From an uncultured Eubacteriales bacterium (GTDB lineage Bacteria; Bacillota; Clostridia; Christensenellales; Aristaeellaceae), in NCBI GenBank assembly GCA_902765735.1, contig CACXBB010000003.1, positions 88,150 through 152,149 of the forward strand: a stretch of DNA of 64,000 bases, given 5' to 3'. Below the pieces are notes generated by a model, which ran no database searches, was not told the DNA's origin, and worked only from the letters and a program-made list of their open reading frames with translations. Numbering within the stretch: position 1 is the first letter of the stretch; each line of letters opens with the position of its first letter. This document shows, one piece after another, positions 53,760-62,693 of this stretch. Made by a program: the position numbers and the translations under genes.

Positions 53760-54057
53760 GGAACAGAAATTGCCGTTGCCGCGCGGGTAATCCGTAGGGA
53801 CGCCATTCATGGCGTCCGCGGGCGATGAGGGCATCGCCCCTACGACATGTGTCCCTGCCTTCCCCTTCAGGGGAAGGTGCCCCGAAGGGGCGGAAGAGGT
53901 CGTCAGCCCTCGTAGGGGCGCCGATGCGGCGCCCGCCCAATGCGAACCCACGGTTCTGTTCGGGCGGGCGGCGCATCGCCGCCCCTACAACCGCATGCCA
54001 CATCATACATAGCGCCGCGGCAGCCACTATTCCTGTTCCCTGTTCCCTGTTCCCTCT
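53739..54057. repeat. Island bounded by GGGAACA-type inverted arms, overlapping two gene ends
   Basis: Left arm 53741-53766 (GGGAACAGGGAATAGGGAAC) and right arm 54028-54057 (repeats of TGTTCCC) are inverted. Inside: GGACGCCATTCATGGCGTCC (53798-53817), GGGCGATGAGGGCATCGCCC (53820-53839), a CCCTTCAGGGG/CCCCGAAGGGG double stem (53863-53895), and two GGCGCC-type units (53915-53937, 53963-53987) facing each other. Confidence 0.85.
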
Positions 54058-54929
54058 TCCCTCCTGTACGCCACCAACCCATCCGCCACCCTGCACAGCT
54101 CCTGGAGCGTCAGCGCCTCGCCGCGGACCCGCTCGTCCACCCCGGCGGCGCGGAGCACGACGCGGGCGTCGTCGTTATCGAGGCCGAAGGCAGCCTTCAG
54201 ATTGTTGGCCAGCGTCTTGCGGCGCATGGCGAAGGCGGCGTTGATGAGCCTTAAATAGATCTGCGGGTCCCTGGGCGTCACCACGGGCTCCGGGTGCCTC
54301 TCGATCACGATGAACTGGCTCTGGACGTGCGGCGGCGGGTCAAAGGCATCCGGCGGCACGTCCGCGAGCACCCGGGGCTGCCCGTAGGACTGCACCGTGG
54401 CCGCCAGCGCGCACCACTGCTTTTGCCCGTGATGGGACATGATGCGCTCGGCGGCCTCCTTCTGCACCATCACGGCGACGCTGTCCGGCAGCCGCCGCGC
54501 GGTCACCAGCCGCAGCACGATGTCCGCGGTGATGTAGTAGGGCAGATTCGCCACCACACGCCAGGGTTCGTCCCCGAAGGCCTCGCCGGTCAGCGCGGCC
54601 ACGTCCGCCTTCATGGCGTCGGCAAACACCACCCGGGCGTTCTCCCGTCCCGCCAGCACGTCCCCGAGCACGCGCTCCAGCCCCCTGTCCACCTCGACGG
54701 CCAGCACCCGGCGGCACCGCAGGGACATAAGCGCCGTCATGACCCCCGCGCCAGGGCCGATCTCCAGCACGTTGTCCGTATCGCGCACCCCGCAAAGCTC
54801 CAGCAGGCGTTCAAGCAGCCCCTCGTCCAGCAGGAAGTTCTGTCCCAGCGAATGGGTGTTGCGAAACCCGTACTTCTCAAGCGCCACCCGCGCGTGCAGC
54901 TCGGGGGAGGGGTTCATATAATCGGTCAT
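54027..54929 (-). CDS. rsmA: 16S rRNA dimethyladenosine transferase
   Basis: 300 residues. Dimethylates two adjacent adenines near the 3' end of 16S rRNA. NTHSLGQNFLLDEGLLERLL, SAM loop VLEIGPGAGVMTALM, VEVDRGL and the catalytic VANLPYYITADIVLRL (NLPY) are intact, with the C-terminal ARRAFAMRR-type helix. AAGGAG precedes the ATG. The last residues (EEGTGNREQE) and the TAG stop come from the heptamer repeat that bounds the 53.7-54.1 kb island, as at the convergent spoIIP end. Confidence 0.95.
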   Translation of the reverse strand: MTDYMNPSPELHARVALEKYGFRNTHSLGQNFLLDEGLLERLLELCGVRDTDNVLEIGPGAGVMTALMSLRCRRVLAVEVDRGLERVLGDVLAGRENARVVFADAMKADVAALTGEAFGDEPWRVVANLPYYITADIVLRLVTARRLPDSVAVMVQKEAAERIMSHHGQKQWCALAATVQSYGQPRVLADVPPDAFDPPPHVQSQFIVIERHPEPVVTPRDPQIYLRLINAAFAMRRKTLANNLKAAFGLDNDDARVVLRAAGVDERVRGEALTLQELCRVADGLVAYRREEGTGNREQE

Positions 54930-54946
54930 GGATTCTCCTTATAATG

Positions 54947-54976
54947 ATGAGAACCGGTCGTCCGGCCGGTTCTCAT
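54947..54976 (-). terminator. Stem between upp and rsmA
   Basis: 11-base arms ATGAGAACCGG (54947-54957) and CCGGTTCTCAT (54966-54976), followed on the minus strand by CATTATAAGG. Likely the upp 3' end; no long T-run, so partial read-through to rsmA is possible. Confidence 0.7.
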
Positions 54977-54990
54977 GATCGTGGATCGGA

Positions 54991-55620
54991 TTACTTTGTG
55001 CCGTAGAGCCTGTCGCCCGCGTCGCCCAGGCCGGGAACGATGTACTTGTTCTCGTTGAGCTTTTCGTCGATGGCGGCGATGTAGATATCCACATCCGGAT
55101 GGGCCTTCTGCACGGCCTCGATGCCCTCGGGGCAGCCCACCAGGCACATCAGCGTGATGGTCTTGTACCCGCGGCGCTTGATGAAGTCGATGGCGGCGAT
55201 GGAGGAGCCGCCGGTGGCCAGCATCGGGTCCACCACGATCAGGTCGCGCTCGGCCACGTCCATGGGCAGCTTGCAGTAGTATTCCACCGGCAGGTGGGTC
55301 TCCGGGTCGCGGTACAGGCCGATGTGGCCGACCTTCGCGGTGGGCACCAGCGCCAGCACGCCGTCCACCATGCCCAGGCCCGCGCGCAGTATCGGCACGA
55401 TGCCCAGCTTCTTGCCGGCGATGATCTTGGATTTGCACTTTGTGATCGGGGTTTCGATTTCGATCTCTTCCAGCGGCAGCTCGCGGGTGACCTCGTAAGC
55501 CATCAGCATGGCGATCTCCTCCAACAGCTGGCGGAAATCCTTCGTGCCGCAGTCTTTGTCGCGCATCAGGGTCAGCTTGTGCTGTACAAGGGGATGATCC
55601 ACCACAGTAACCTTGCTCAT
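54991..55620 (-). CDS. upp: Uracil phosphoribosyltransferase
   Basis: 209 residues, cytoplasmic. Salvages uracil to UMP with [24 protein letters not shown] at the start, [12 protein letters not shown], and the PRPP loop [16 protein letters not shown] are diagnostic. ATG 55620 has AGGGAGG ten bases upstream; the frame is open for 20 more codons across the promoter without a ribosome site. Confidence 0.97.
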   Translation of the reverse strand: MSKVTVVDHPLVQHKLTLMRDKDCGTKDFRQLLEEIAMLMAYEVTRELPLEEIEIETPITKCKSKIIAGKKLGIVPILRAGLGMVDGVLALVPTAKVGHIGLYRDPETHLPVEYYCKLPMDVAERDLIVVDPMLATGGSSIAAIDFIKRRGYKTITLMCLVGCPEGIEAVQKAHPDVDIYIAAIDEKLNENKYIVPGLGDAGDRLYGTK

Positions 55621-55651
55621 ATTCGTGCCTCCCTTTCGTTTATCCCTGTCA

Positions 55652-55680
55652 ATTATAGCGCAATCGCGGCATAATCTCAA
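55652..55680 (-). promoter_or_regulatory. Sigma-A promoter of upp
   Basis: Minus strand: TTGAGA (55680-55675), 17-bp spacer, TATAAT (55657-55652), 32 bases before the start. Confidence 0.82.
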
Positions 55681-55707
55681 TCACAGATTTGGTTTTTTAC
55701 GCGGGGT

Positions 55708-56529
55708 TTACACGATGTCGTCCGCGGGATGGATGATGGCCCGGCCGGTGTCCTGCTCGAAGCCCTCGAGGATCAGAAGCGCCCGGGCGCCCTCGACGCG
55801 CTTGCGCTCGGGCCTGGCGGTGGCGATCATCACGCCCACGCCCACGACCTCGGCCAGGAACTCCTTCATCAGGTCCACCATGCCCTGCAGCGTGCCGCCG
55901 CCCTTCATGAAGTCGTCGATGATCAGCGCCCGCTGGCCCGGGGCCACCGCCCGGCGCGCCAGGGCCATTGTCTCGATGCGCTCGGTGCCGCCGCCCGCGA
56001 TGTAGTTGATCTTCACCGCGCTGCCCTCGTAGGCCCGGCTGTCGCGCCGCGCGATCACCAGCGGCACGTCCAGCATCCGGGCGGTCATCAGCGCGATGGG
56101 GATGCCCTTGGTCTCCATGGTCAGCACGAAGTGGGGCCGGCGCTCGTAGTAGCGGGCTGCCAGGATCTCCCCCATCGCCTGGGCCGTGGCGCTCTCGCAC
56201 ACGATGTCCGAGGTGTAGAGAAAGCCCCCCGGCAGCATCCGCCCCGGCTCGGACAGCCGCCCGGACAGATCGGTGAGCACCCGCTTGACCTTCTCCGGGC
56301 TGGAGATCGCCCGGTAGCGCACCCCGCCCGCGGCCCCGGCCATGGTCTCGATGCGCCCCAGGTCGAAGCGCTCGAAGGAGGCGCTGATCAGGTCGATGTC
56401 CTCGCTGACGGTGGATTTCGCCGCGCCGAACAGGGCGCAGAACTCGCTCAATGTGTGGATTCGGTTGGGGGTGTCCGTCAGTATGCGGGTCATCGCGCCC
56501 AGGCGCTCATTGCGTTTGATCTTGTCCAT
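55708..56529 (-). CDS. purR: Purine operon repressor (Gram-positive PurR)
   Basis: 273 residues. An N-terminal winged helix (ERLGAMTRILTDTPNRIHTL ... AAKSTVSEDIDLI) is fused to a phosphoribosyltransferase-like effector domain with the PRPP loop ALIIDDFMKGGGTLQGMVDL. It represses purine synthesis genes and is released by PRPP. A partial PurBox-like sequence, AATTCCGAATGTT (56541-56553), is between the start and the -10 (TATAAT, minus 56575-56570), which suggests autoregulation but no inverted partner is found. Divergent from murC. Confidence 0.93.
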   Translation of the reverse strand: MDKIKRNERLGAMTRILTDTPNRIHTLSEFCALFGAAKSTVSEDIDLISASFERFDLGRIETMAGAAGGVRYRAISSPEKVKRVLTDLSGRLSEPGRMLPGGFLYTSDIVCESATAQAMGEILAARYYERRPHFVLTMETKGIPIALMTARMLDVPLVIARRDSRAYEGSAVKINYIAGGGTERIETMALARRAVAPGQRALIIDDFMKGGGTLQGMVDLMKEFLAEVVGVGVMIATARPERKRVEGARALLILEGFEQDTGRAIIHPADDIV

Positions 56530-56669
56530 GCCTCGCCCTCAATTCCGAATGTTTTTTGTGATTTATACCATTATAATTCGTGTTTGTTAGCTTTGCACAC
56601 GGATTGTGGGAAAAACCGCGGCTTGTCGCAACATTTAACCTTCCCTCCGATTTGCTGATGCGGATGCGC

Positions 56670-56698
56670 TTGCAGGAAGGACCGTTTTGATTTATAAT
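56670..56698 (+). promoter_or_regulatory. Sigma-A promoter of murC
   Basis: TTGCAG (56670-56675), 17-bp spacer, TATAAT (56693-56698), 37 bases before the start. Confidence 0.8.
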
Positions 56699-56734
56699 AG
56701 AAGGCAGAATATCCTGTTCAACGGAGGCATTTCC

Positions 56735-58132
56735 ATGGCCGCGAACATCTTTGACTACAAGGGCAGGCACGCCCACTTCATCGGCATCGGCGGATCGTCC
56801 ATGTCGGGCCTGGCGGGCTATCTGAAGCAGCTGGGCTACGAGGTCTCGGGCTCGGACCGCACGAAGTCCCACAAGACGGAGCACCTGGAGGAGAAGGGCA
56901 TCACGGTAACCATCGGCCACGACGCGAAGAACGTCCGCGGCGCGGACATCGTGATCTACTCCGCCGCCATCGCCCCGGACAACCCCGAGCGCGCCGAGGC
57001 CGCCCGGCTTCACATCCCCCAGATCGAGCGCTGCGACCTGATCGGCGATCTGATGGCGGGCCACCGCTTCGCCGTCGGCGTCAGCGGCACCCACGGCAAG
57101 ACCACCACCACCTCCATGCTGGCCCAGGCGTTTCTTTCCGCTGGGGCCGACCCCACCATTCACATCGGCGGGGAGCTGGACTTCATCGGCGGCTCCACCC
57201 GCGCCGGCGACGGCCGGGACTTCATCGTGGAGGCCTGCGAGTACCGGGAGAGCTTCCTCCAGTTCAGGCCCACCGTGGCCATCGTGCTGAACATCGACGA
57301 GGACCACCTGGACTACTACCGCGACATCGACCACATCGAGGAAGCGTTTGCCAAATACGTGGCCATCGTGCCGGAGGACGGCTGGTGCGTCGCCTGGGGC
57401 GACGACCCCCGCGCCCGCCGGGTGTGCCTGAACGCGAAGTGCAACCACATGACCTACGGCCTCGGCCCCGACAACATGCTGAGGCCCGAGAACCTGCGCT
57501 ACGACGCGCAGGGCTTCGCCTCCTTCACCGCCGTTTTGAACGGCGAAAGGCTGGGCGACTTCCACATCGGCGTGGCTGCGGAGTGCAACATGCTGGACGC
57601 CCTGGCGGTGATCTGCGTGTGCCACATCCGGGGGCTTGATATGGCGAAGGTGGCCGACGCGCTTCACAGCTTCGTGGGCGCGCACCGGCGGTTCGAGCTG
57701 ACCGGCGTCACCGACGGAGTCAGGTGCTACACCGACTACGGCCACAACCCCGCGGAGATCAAAAACGCCCTGCGGATCGCATCCCTGCAGCCCCACAGGA
57801 CCCTGTGGTCCGTGTGGCAGCCCCACACCTACTCCCGCACCAAGACGCTGTTTGACCAGTTCGTGGAGACCTTCGACGTCGCCGACCGGCTGCTGATCAC
57901 CGACATCATGGGCGCGCGGGAGGCCGACCCCGGCGACATCAACAGCGGTATGCTGCTCGAGCCCATCCGGGCCCGGGGCGTGGACGCCCACTGGACCCCC
58001 TCTTTCGACGATACCGAGGCCTACCTGCGCGCCCACTGGCAGCCGGGCGACATCATGATCTCCCACGGCTGCGGTGACATCGACCTTTTGAACGAGCAGA
58101 TTGCCCTGCACGGCGACACCAAGAAGGAATGA
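56735..58132 (+). CDS. murC: UDP-N-acetylmuramate:L-alanine ligase
   Basis: 465 residues. First amino-acid addition in stem peptide synthesis. HAHFIGIGGSSMSGLAGYLK, ATP loop GVSGTHGKTTTTSMLAQ, EACEYRESFLQF, NIDEDHLDYY and TDYGHNPAEIKNAL are all typical MurC features. CGGAGG precedes ATG 56735 by eight bases. It is outside the wall cluster at 31-42 kb and has its own promoter, followed by a lipoprotein gene after 16 bp. Confidence 0.96.
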   Translation: MAANIFDYKGRHAHFIGIGGSSMSGLAGYLKQLGYEVSGSDRTKSHKTEHLEEKGITVTIGHDAKNVRGADIVIYSAAIAPDNPERAEAARLHIPQIERCDLIGDLMAGHRFAVGVSGTHGKTTTTSMLAQAFLSAGADPTIHIGGELDFIGGSTRAGDGRDFIVEACEYRESFLQFRPTVAIVLNIDEDHLDYYRDIDHIEEAFAKYVAIVPEDGWCVAWGDDPRARRVCLNAKCNHMTYGLGPDNMLRPENLRYDAQGFASFTAVLNGERLGDFHIGVAAECNMLDALAVICVCHIRGLDMAKVADALHSFVGAHRRFELTGVTDGVRCYTDYGHNPAEIKNALRIASLQPHRTLWSVWQPHTYSRTKTLFDQFVETFDVADRLLITDIMGAREADPGDINSGMLLEPIRARGVDAHWTPSFDDTEAYLRAHWQPGDIMISHGCGDIDLLNEQIALHGDTKKE

Positions 58133-58148
58133 CCCGGAGGCGATGACC

Positions 58149-59060
58149 TTGAAGAAGCTGATATGCCTGGCGCTGGTGTTCGCGCTGGCGGTGACGGCGC
58201 TCTCCGGCTGCCGCAAAAAGCGGGAGGACGCCGCGCCCGAGCCCACCGCCGAGGCGAATTTCAACCCCGACGGGCCGGGCTACAACATCACCGACGGCAC
58301 CCAGGTCCAGAACAGCGTGCCCGACGCCCCGGTGGAGCTGACGCCCCAGCAGCGGGCAGCGATGCACGTGGGCGAATCCGAGGGCGAACAGACCGTGCCG
58401 GTGGACATCCCGCTGGAGGACATGGAGCTATTGCCCCCCGGCGGCGAGATCGCGGCCGAAGAGGCCGAGGCGGCCCAGGCCGACGGCGAGGACAACGTGG
58501 TGCTGGGCACCTACGACGAGGGCGCCGACACCGCCGCGCACGAGGAAGCCTCCGCCATCGACACCAACGCCTACCAGTACACCCAGGTGACGGATGAGAA
58601 CATCGACTTCACCTTCAACGTGCCCTCCCACTGGCAGCTGGTGCCCGGCATCTACACCGTCTGCTACCGCGAGGAGGTCGGCGAGGGCGACTTCCCTGCG
58701 CGGCTTGCCATCACCCGCAAGAAGCTGGTGCACACCCCCGACAACCGGGCGCTGCTGGAACAGCTCACCAGCTACATGAAGATGGTGGGTAAGCAGTACG
58801 ACAAGGCCACCTTCCAGACCAGCGAGCCCAATCACGAGGCCACCTTCATGGGGCGGCCCGCGTTTTCCAACACCTATCTGGCCTACTGGGGCGACATCGA
58901 GGTGAAGGGCTTCGTGATCGGCTGCGCGGTGCAGCGCACGCTGTACGTGCTGCACTTCTGCGCCTCCTACGCCGATTACGCCGCCATGGAGAGCATGCTG
59001 AACTACATCGTCAACTCCGTGACCCTCAAGGAGACCGAGGAGGGCAAGAAGAAAAAGTGA
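58149..59060 (+). CDS. Lipoprotein of unknown function with PsbP/DcrB-like C-terminal domain
   Basis: 303 residues. MKKLICLALVFALAVTALSGC ends in a perfect lipobox (LSGC), then a long acidic, Pro/Glu/Ala-rich linker to about residue 135. The C-terminal part (about 145-295; NIDFTFNVPSHWQLVPGIYT ... AMESMLNYIVNSVTLKE) has the pattern of PsbP/DcrB-like domains. I take TTG 58149, eight bases after GGAGG; ATG 58143 is only two bases after it. It follows murC closely and abuts the next gene, so it belongs to the same transcript. Role unknown. Confidence 0.78.
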   Translation: MKKLICLALVFALAVTALSGCRKKREDAAPEPTAEANFNPDGPGYNITDGTQVQNSVPDAPVELTPQQRAAMHVGESEGEQTVPVDIPLEDMELLPPGGEIAAEEAEAAQADGEDNVVLGTYDEGADTAAHEEASAIDTNAYQYTQVTDENIDFTFNVPSHWQLVPGIYTVCYREEVGEGDFPARLAITRKKLVHTPDNRALLEQLTSYMKMVGKQYDKATFQTSEPNHEATFMGRPAFSNTYLAYWGDIEVKGFVIGCAVQRTLYVLHFCASYADYAAMESMLNYIVNSVTLKETEEGKKKK

Positions 59061-59518
59061 TGGCCGATATGGACTATGCGCTGCTCCGCGCCCAGCTCGC
59101 GGGCCTCGCGGAGGCGGACAGGCACTGGGTGCCGCTGCTCTCAAACGCCGCGGCGCTCATCTACCACGCGATGCTGGATCTGAACTGGGCCGGCTTCTAC
59201 CTGATGCGCGGCGACAGGCTGACCCTCGGGCCCTTCCAGGGCCGGGTGGCCTGCGTCCACATCCCCGTGGGCCGGGGCGTCTGCGGCACGGCGGTCCGGG
59301 ACGACGCCACCCAGCGCGTGCCGGACGTGCACGCCTTCCCCGGCCACATCGCCTGCGACAGCGCCTCCCGCTCCGAGATCGTCATCCCGCTGCATCAGTA
59401 CGGCCGGGTGATCGGCGTTATGGACATCGACAGCCCCCTCCCCGACCGGTTTTCCCGGGAGGATCAGGAGGGGCTGGAGGCGTTTGCGCACGCGCTTGAA
59501 GAGTTGTTGGAGTTTTGA
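59060..59518 (+). CDS. Free methionine-(R)-sulfoxide reductase (GAF domain)
   Basis: 152 residues, single GAF domain of the fRMsr/MsrC type, which reduces free Met-R-sulfoxide. The three catalytic-type cysteines are all present: FQGRVACVHIPVGRGVCGTA and FPGHIACDSASRSEIVIPL, near residues 58, 68 and 92. NWAGFYLMRGD and VIGVMDIDSPLPDRFS are also typical. It shares one base with the lipoprotein stop (TGATG). The third gene of the murC transcript. Confidence 0.92.
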   Translation: MADMDYALLRAQLAGLAEADRHWVPLLSNAAALIYHAMLDLNWAGFYLMRGDRLTLGPFQGRVACVHIPVGRGVCGTAVRDDATQRVPDVHAFPGHIACDSASRSEIVIPLHQYGRVIGVMDIDSPLPDRFSREDQEGLEAFAHALEELLEF

Positions 59519-59830
59519 GCCGGAAGAAGTTGCAACTCCGTAGGGGCGATGCCCTCATCGCCCTGGCTGGATTGCCCACCGTCCAGACCGTACACATCGC
59601 CTATGTTCGTAGGGGCGCCCAATGGGCGCCCGCCTGGCAATGACACGCTATGCTGTATCCGGCGGGCGGCGCATCGCCGCCCCCTACGAGCTTGATTCGT
59701 CTTGTTGCCGGAATACGGTTATCGTCAACAAACCCCATCGCAGGGACGCCATTCATGGCGTCCGCGGGTCCTGAAACGCACAGGGCGGACGCCATAAATG
59801 GCGTCCCTACGAAGGCTCTGCACTCTGAAT
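59519..59830. repeat. Field of palindromic units after the reductase gene
   Basis: No gene. Units: GGGGCGATGCCCTCATCGCC (59543-59562), GGGGCGCCCAATGGGCGCCC (59612-59631), the composite 59641-59767 (third copy of that at 13564), with GGACGCCATAAATGGCGTCC (59787-59806) inverted after it. Copies two and three share the preceding GGGCGCCCAATG unit as well, so their match is about 160 bases. Confidence 0.85.
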
Positions 59831-59836
59831 CAACCG

Positions 59837-59862
59837 CGGCCCCGGGCATTTGCCCGGGGCCG
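59837..59862. terminator. Stem at the 3' end of the L,D-transpeptidase gene
   Basis: 12-base arms CGGCCCCGGGCA and TGCCCGGGGCCG around a 2-base loop, 10 bases beyond the minus-strand stop. T-tract poor on the minus strand (GGTTGATTC). Confidence 0.65.
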
Positions 59863-59871
59863 TCGATGGAT

Positions 59872-61848
59872 TCAATACACGATCACCTTCGTATTTCTGG
59901 GGCAGTTGCTCCACACCCACTTGGCGTCGTCCACGCTCAGCCGCACGCAGCCGTGGGAGGCCCGGCGGCCCAGGTTATTGACGCTGGAGCGCGTCACGCT
60001 GCCCTCCTTGGAGCCGTACAGCACGGAGTGGAACATGATGTCGCCCTGGATATAGAATGCGTACTGTGCCCAGCAATCGAACTTCTTGAAGTAGTGCCAG
60101 CGCGCGCCGGGGCCGGTGCCGTTTTCATAGGTGCCCAGCGGCGTCTCGTTGCCCTTCCGGCCGGTGGAGCACTTCATGGTCTTCACCAGGTCGGTGTATT
60201 CGTTGTTCTCGTCGAGCCCGTAGGCGTACACCTTCTGGTCCTTCACGGAAACCTTGAGCACGTAGGGCTTGAGCGCCTTCAGCGCGTTCTCGTCGAACAG
60301 TGTCCGGAGCGTCTGCGCGTCGGCCACGCCGGTCTGTTCCAGCCCGTGGCGCTTCTGGAAGTCCGCCACCGCCTTGGCCGTGCCCTCGCCGTAGGAGCCG
60401 TCCAGAGTGCCGTAGTAGTATTCCAGCAGGTTCAGACGCCGCTGCAGCCGCACCACGTCGCGCCCGCTGGAGCCGCCGGACAGCGTTTCGGGCACCGCTG
60501 GGAAGCTGTCTGAGTAGAAATCCTCCAGCAGGATCGGGTCGGCCACGCCATTGATGACGGTGGAGGGCATCGCCCCGCCGCTGCCGGCCAGGGTCTCCGT
60601 CTCCATCTCCTGCATATACTTTTGCAGGTTCTCCACGCCGATCTTCGTCGATGCGCCGTAGCTGCCGTCCACGTTGATTGCCGCAAACCCCAGCACCCGC
60701 AGGCGCTTTTGCAGCCTGGACACCTCCTCGCCCGAGGCACCCTCGGACAGCATGGCGTTGTCGGGACGCCGGGCGTCCGCGGAGAACAGCATCTCCTGCG
60801 TGGCGATATCGGCGATACCGGTCTGGATCAGCCCGTTGTAATACTGGAATATGCGCAGCGAGCGCATGGTGCCCGCCCCGAGCTGGCCGTCGGCGGCGTC
60901 GGTCATATAGCCCAGGCTCATAAGCCGCCGCTGCACCCGGAGCACCTGATCGCCGCTGTCGCCGCTGTTCAGTATCCCGAGCGCCGACTGGAACTTCTCT
61001 GAGAAGGCGTAAGCCTGCAACAGCGGATCGGCCACGCCATCCACCGCCGTCTCCGGTTCAAGCGACGGCTCGGGCGTGGGCACGGGCGTCACGATCGGCA
61101 CCTCGATGGACAGCGGCACCACGTAGGGCGCGGGGGTGGGCGTCGCCGTGGGCCGCGGCGTGGGCGTGGGGTCGGGCCGGTTGTCGATCAGCCCCTGCTC
61201 GATCACCCGCACATGCCGCTCCAACTCCTGCACCGCCTTCTCGGTGTTGGCCCCGTAGTGGCCGTCCGCCGCGCCGCTCAAAAAGCCCAGCTCGATCAGC
61301 CTGCGCTGAAGCCTCTGGGTGGCCGCGCCGCTGCTGCCCGTTTGAAGCTCGGGGTAGTAGGGCACGCTGGCGCTGACGGATCTGATCATCAGGTTGTCGC
61401 TCTGCCACACGGAGAGGTCCACCCAGTCGCCCTGGGCAGCCTTCCGACGCTCGATGAGGCCGTTGGCCACCACGTTGGCCAGCGATTCGGAGTCCGCCTG
61501 GACGGACTGCACCGATTCGGTCACCACCGATTTCACCCAGTCGCCCACCTCGGCCCACTGGCTGTCGGAAAGCGGCAGGTTCACCAGCTCGAAAACCACC
61601 TCGACGTTCAGCACATCCCCCCGGGTGCTCACCAGCTCCACGTCGTGGACCTTTTCCCGGACCTCCGCCCCCTCGGGAATGCTCAAATCATATGTGATCG
61701 TGGTCGTCGACGGGATCTCCGACGCATCCAGCAGCGCCGTCAGGTCCGCCTTCCACGCTTTTGTATCCTCAGCGCTTCCGTATGCCCATGCCGACAGCGC
61801 CAGCATCATCACAAGCGCCGCCAGCAGCGTTTGCCTCAAACGTTTCAT
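59872..61848 (-). CDS. L,D-transpeptidase with four peptidoglycan-binding repeats
   Basis: 658 residues. Signal peptide (MKRLRQTLLAALVMMLALSA), a domain with beta and helical parts (about 30-165), PG_binding_1 repeats beginning GSSGAATQRLQRRLIELGFL, GDSGDQVLRVQRRLMSLGYM, GASGEEVSRLQKRLRVLGFA and GSSGRDVVRLQRRLNLLEYY, with a Pro/Thr linker after the first. The C-terminal YkuD domain has the catalytic SHGCVRLSVDDAKWVW (Cys and His). It makes 3-3 or related cross-links or anchors proteins to the wall. GGGAGG precedes the ATG. A MITE-like element lies just upstream. Confidence 0.94.
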   Translation of the reverse strand: MKRLRQTLLAALVMMLALSAWAYGSAEDTKAWKADLTALLDASEIPSTTTITYDLSIPEGAEVREKVHDVELVSTRGDVLNVEVVFELVNLPLSDSQWAEVGDWVKSVVTESVQSVQADSESLANVVANGLIERRKAAQGDWVDLSVWQSDNLMIRSVSASVPYYPELQTGSSGAATQRLQRRLIELGFLSGAADGHYGANTEKAVQELERHVRVIEQGLIDNRPDPTPTPRPTATPTPAPYVVPLSIEVPIVTPVPTPEPSLEPETAVDGVADPLLQAYAFSEKFQSALGILNSGDSGDQVLRVQRRLMSLGYMTDAADGQLGAGTMRSLRIFQYYNGLIQTGIADIATQEMLFSADARRPDNAMLSEGASGEEVSRLQKRLRVLGFAAINVDGSYGASTKIGVENLQKYMQEMETETLAGSGGAMPSTVINGVADPILLEDFYSDSFPAVPETLSGGSSGRDVVRLQRRLNLLEYYYGTLDGSYGEGTAKAVADFQKRHGLEQTGVADAQTLRTLFDENALKALKPYVLKVSVKDQKVYAYGLDENNEYTDLVKTMKCSTGRKGNETPLGTYENGTGPGARWHYFKKFDCWAQYAFYIQGDIMFHSVLYGSKEGSVTRSSVNNLGRRASHGCVRLSVDDAKWVWSNCPRNTKVIVY

Positions 61849-61867
61849 CCTTGACCTCCCATCCTAA

Positions 61868-62030
61868 AGAGTGTGTTTCTAAAATGCCGGAAGCGCATTT
61901 TCGGCGTATTTGGCTGCATTTCTGCGTTGATTCCCCTTGACTTAGCCCCACTAAGCCTGCGGGAAATCGCCTTGAAATGCAGCCAAATCCACTCGAAACT
62001 GCATCTCCCGGCATTTAGAAACACACTCTA
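61868..62030. mobile_element. MITE-like element with 22-23-bp terminal inverted repeats
   Basis: Ends 61868-61890 (GAGTGTGTTTCTAAAATGCC) and 62009-62030 match inverted with one 1-base indel. A second inverted pair, TTTGGCTGCATTTC (61909-61922) and GAAATGCAGCCAAA (61973-61986), sits inside, so the whole 163 bases can fold into one long hairpin. No coding capacity. Confidence 0.75.
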
Positions 62031-62285
62031 GGCTATACCCCATAGACGCATAACGCCCCGGTTTTGTTGCATTGCATACTGCCATATGTATCCATTATAA
62101 CCGGATAAATTCAACTCCCCGTGAATCTGCGTTGAACAATTTGAGACGGGAGTGTGGCAAAACAGAAAGGACCCAGGGGAATGAGCCTAAACCCCCTGAA
62201 TCCTTTACAGATGGTTTCGATAGTCCTGCAAATTAAGTCTTCTTCATATTTCCTTGTGGAAGAGCAGAGGAAACTCCCTCATGCG
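62031..62285. other. Gap without recognised gene
   Basis: AT-richer than its surroundings. A minus-strand TATAAT (62099-62094) could belong to a transpeptidase promoter, but no -35 is found at the right distance, and the leader would then contain the element at 61868. A short plus-strand open stretch at 62154-62408 shows no ribosome site or recognisable protein and runs into repeats. Confidence 0.5.
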
Positions 62286-62560
62286 CCAGCTCCCTTCACT
62301 CCCCCAGTCAGCTTCGCTGACAGCCCCCTCGGAGAGGGGGCCATGACGGGAGCCTTTTGGCGGCGAACCCATAGCCTCCCTGGGAGCCTTTTGGCGGCGA
62401 ACCCATAGCCTCCCTCTTAGAGGGAGGTGGCAGCCCGCAGGGCTGACGGAGGGAGTTAGCCTCCCTCTTAGAGGGAGGTGGCCCGCAGGGCTGACGGAGG
62501 GAGTTAGCCTCCCTCTTAGAGGGAGGTGGCCCGCAGGGCCGGAGGGAGTGGGAGGTGCCG
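62286..62560. repeat. Tandem array of CCTCCCTCTTAGAGGGAGG units
   Basis: Three direct copies of about 48 bases (62410-62460, 62461-62508, 62509-62551), each holding a CTCCCTCTTAGAGGGAG stem and a GCCCGCAGGGC stem, followed by GGAGGGAGT. In front are two direct copies of GGGAGCCTTTTGGCGGCGAA (62350 and 62381) and a CAGTCAGCTTCGCTGACAGC double-stem unit (62299-62341) related to that at 7179. Confidence 0.85.
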
Positions 62561-62649
62561 AGCAAAGCGAGGCGGAGAGGTTCCGTAAGCGACAGAGAAA
62601 CGGCTCCTATAAATATCCGTGAAGTGCCCACATCTCTCTGTATTGGACC

Positions 62650-62692
62650 AAAAGCAATCCCGAACAGTCGAGGCTGCTCGGGGTTGCTTTGC
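62650..62692 (-). terminator. Terminator of the small gene at 62694
   Basis: Minus strand: arms about AAGCAACCCCGAGCAG and CTGTTCGGGATTGCTT with one wobble and one mismatch, followed by TTTTGG. Confidence 0.75.
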
Positions 62693-62693
62693 T

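Noticed and set aside
62308..62631. A minus-strand open frame with repeated PPSKREANSLRQPCG-type residues
   Set aside because: It is the translation of the CCTCCCTCTTAGAGGGAGG tandem array; period equals the DNA repeat and there is no ribosome site.
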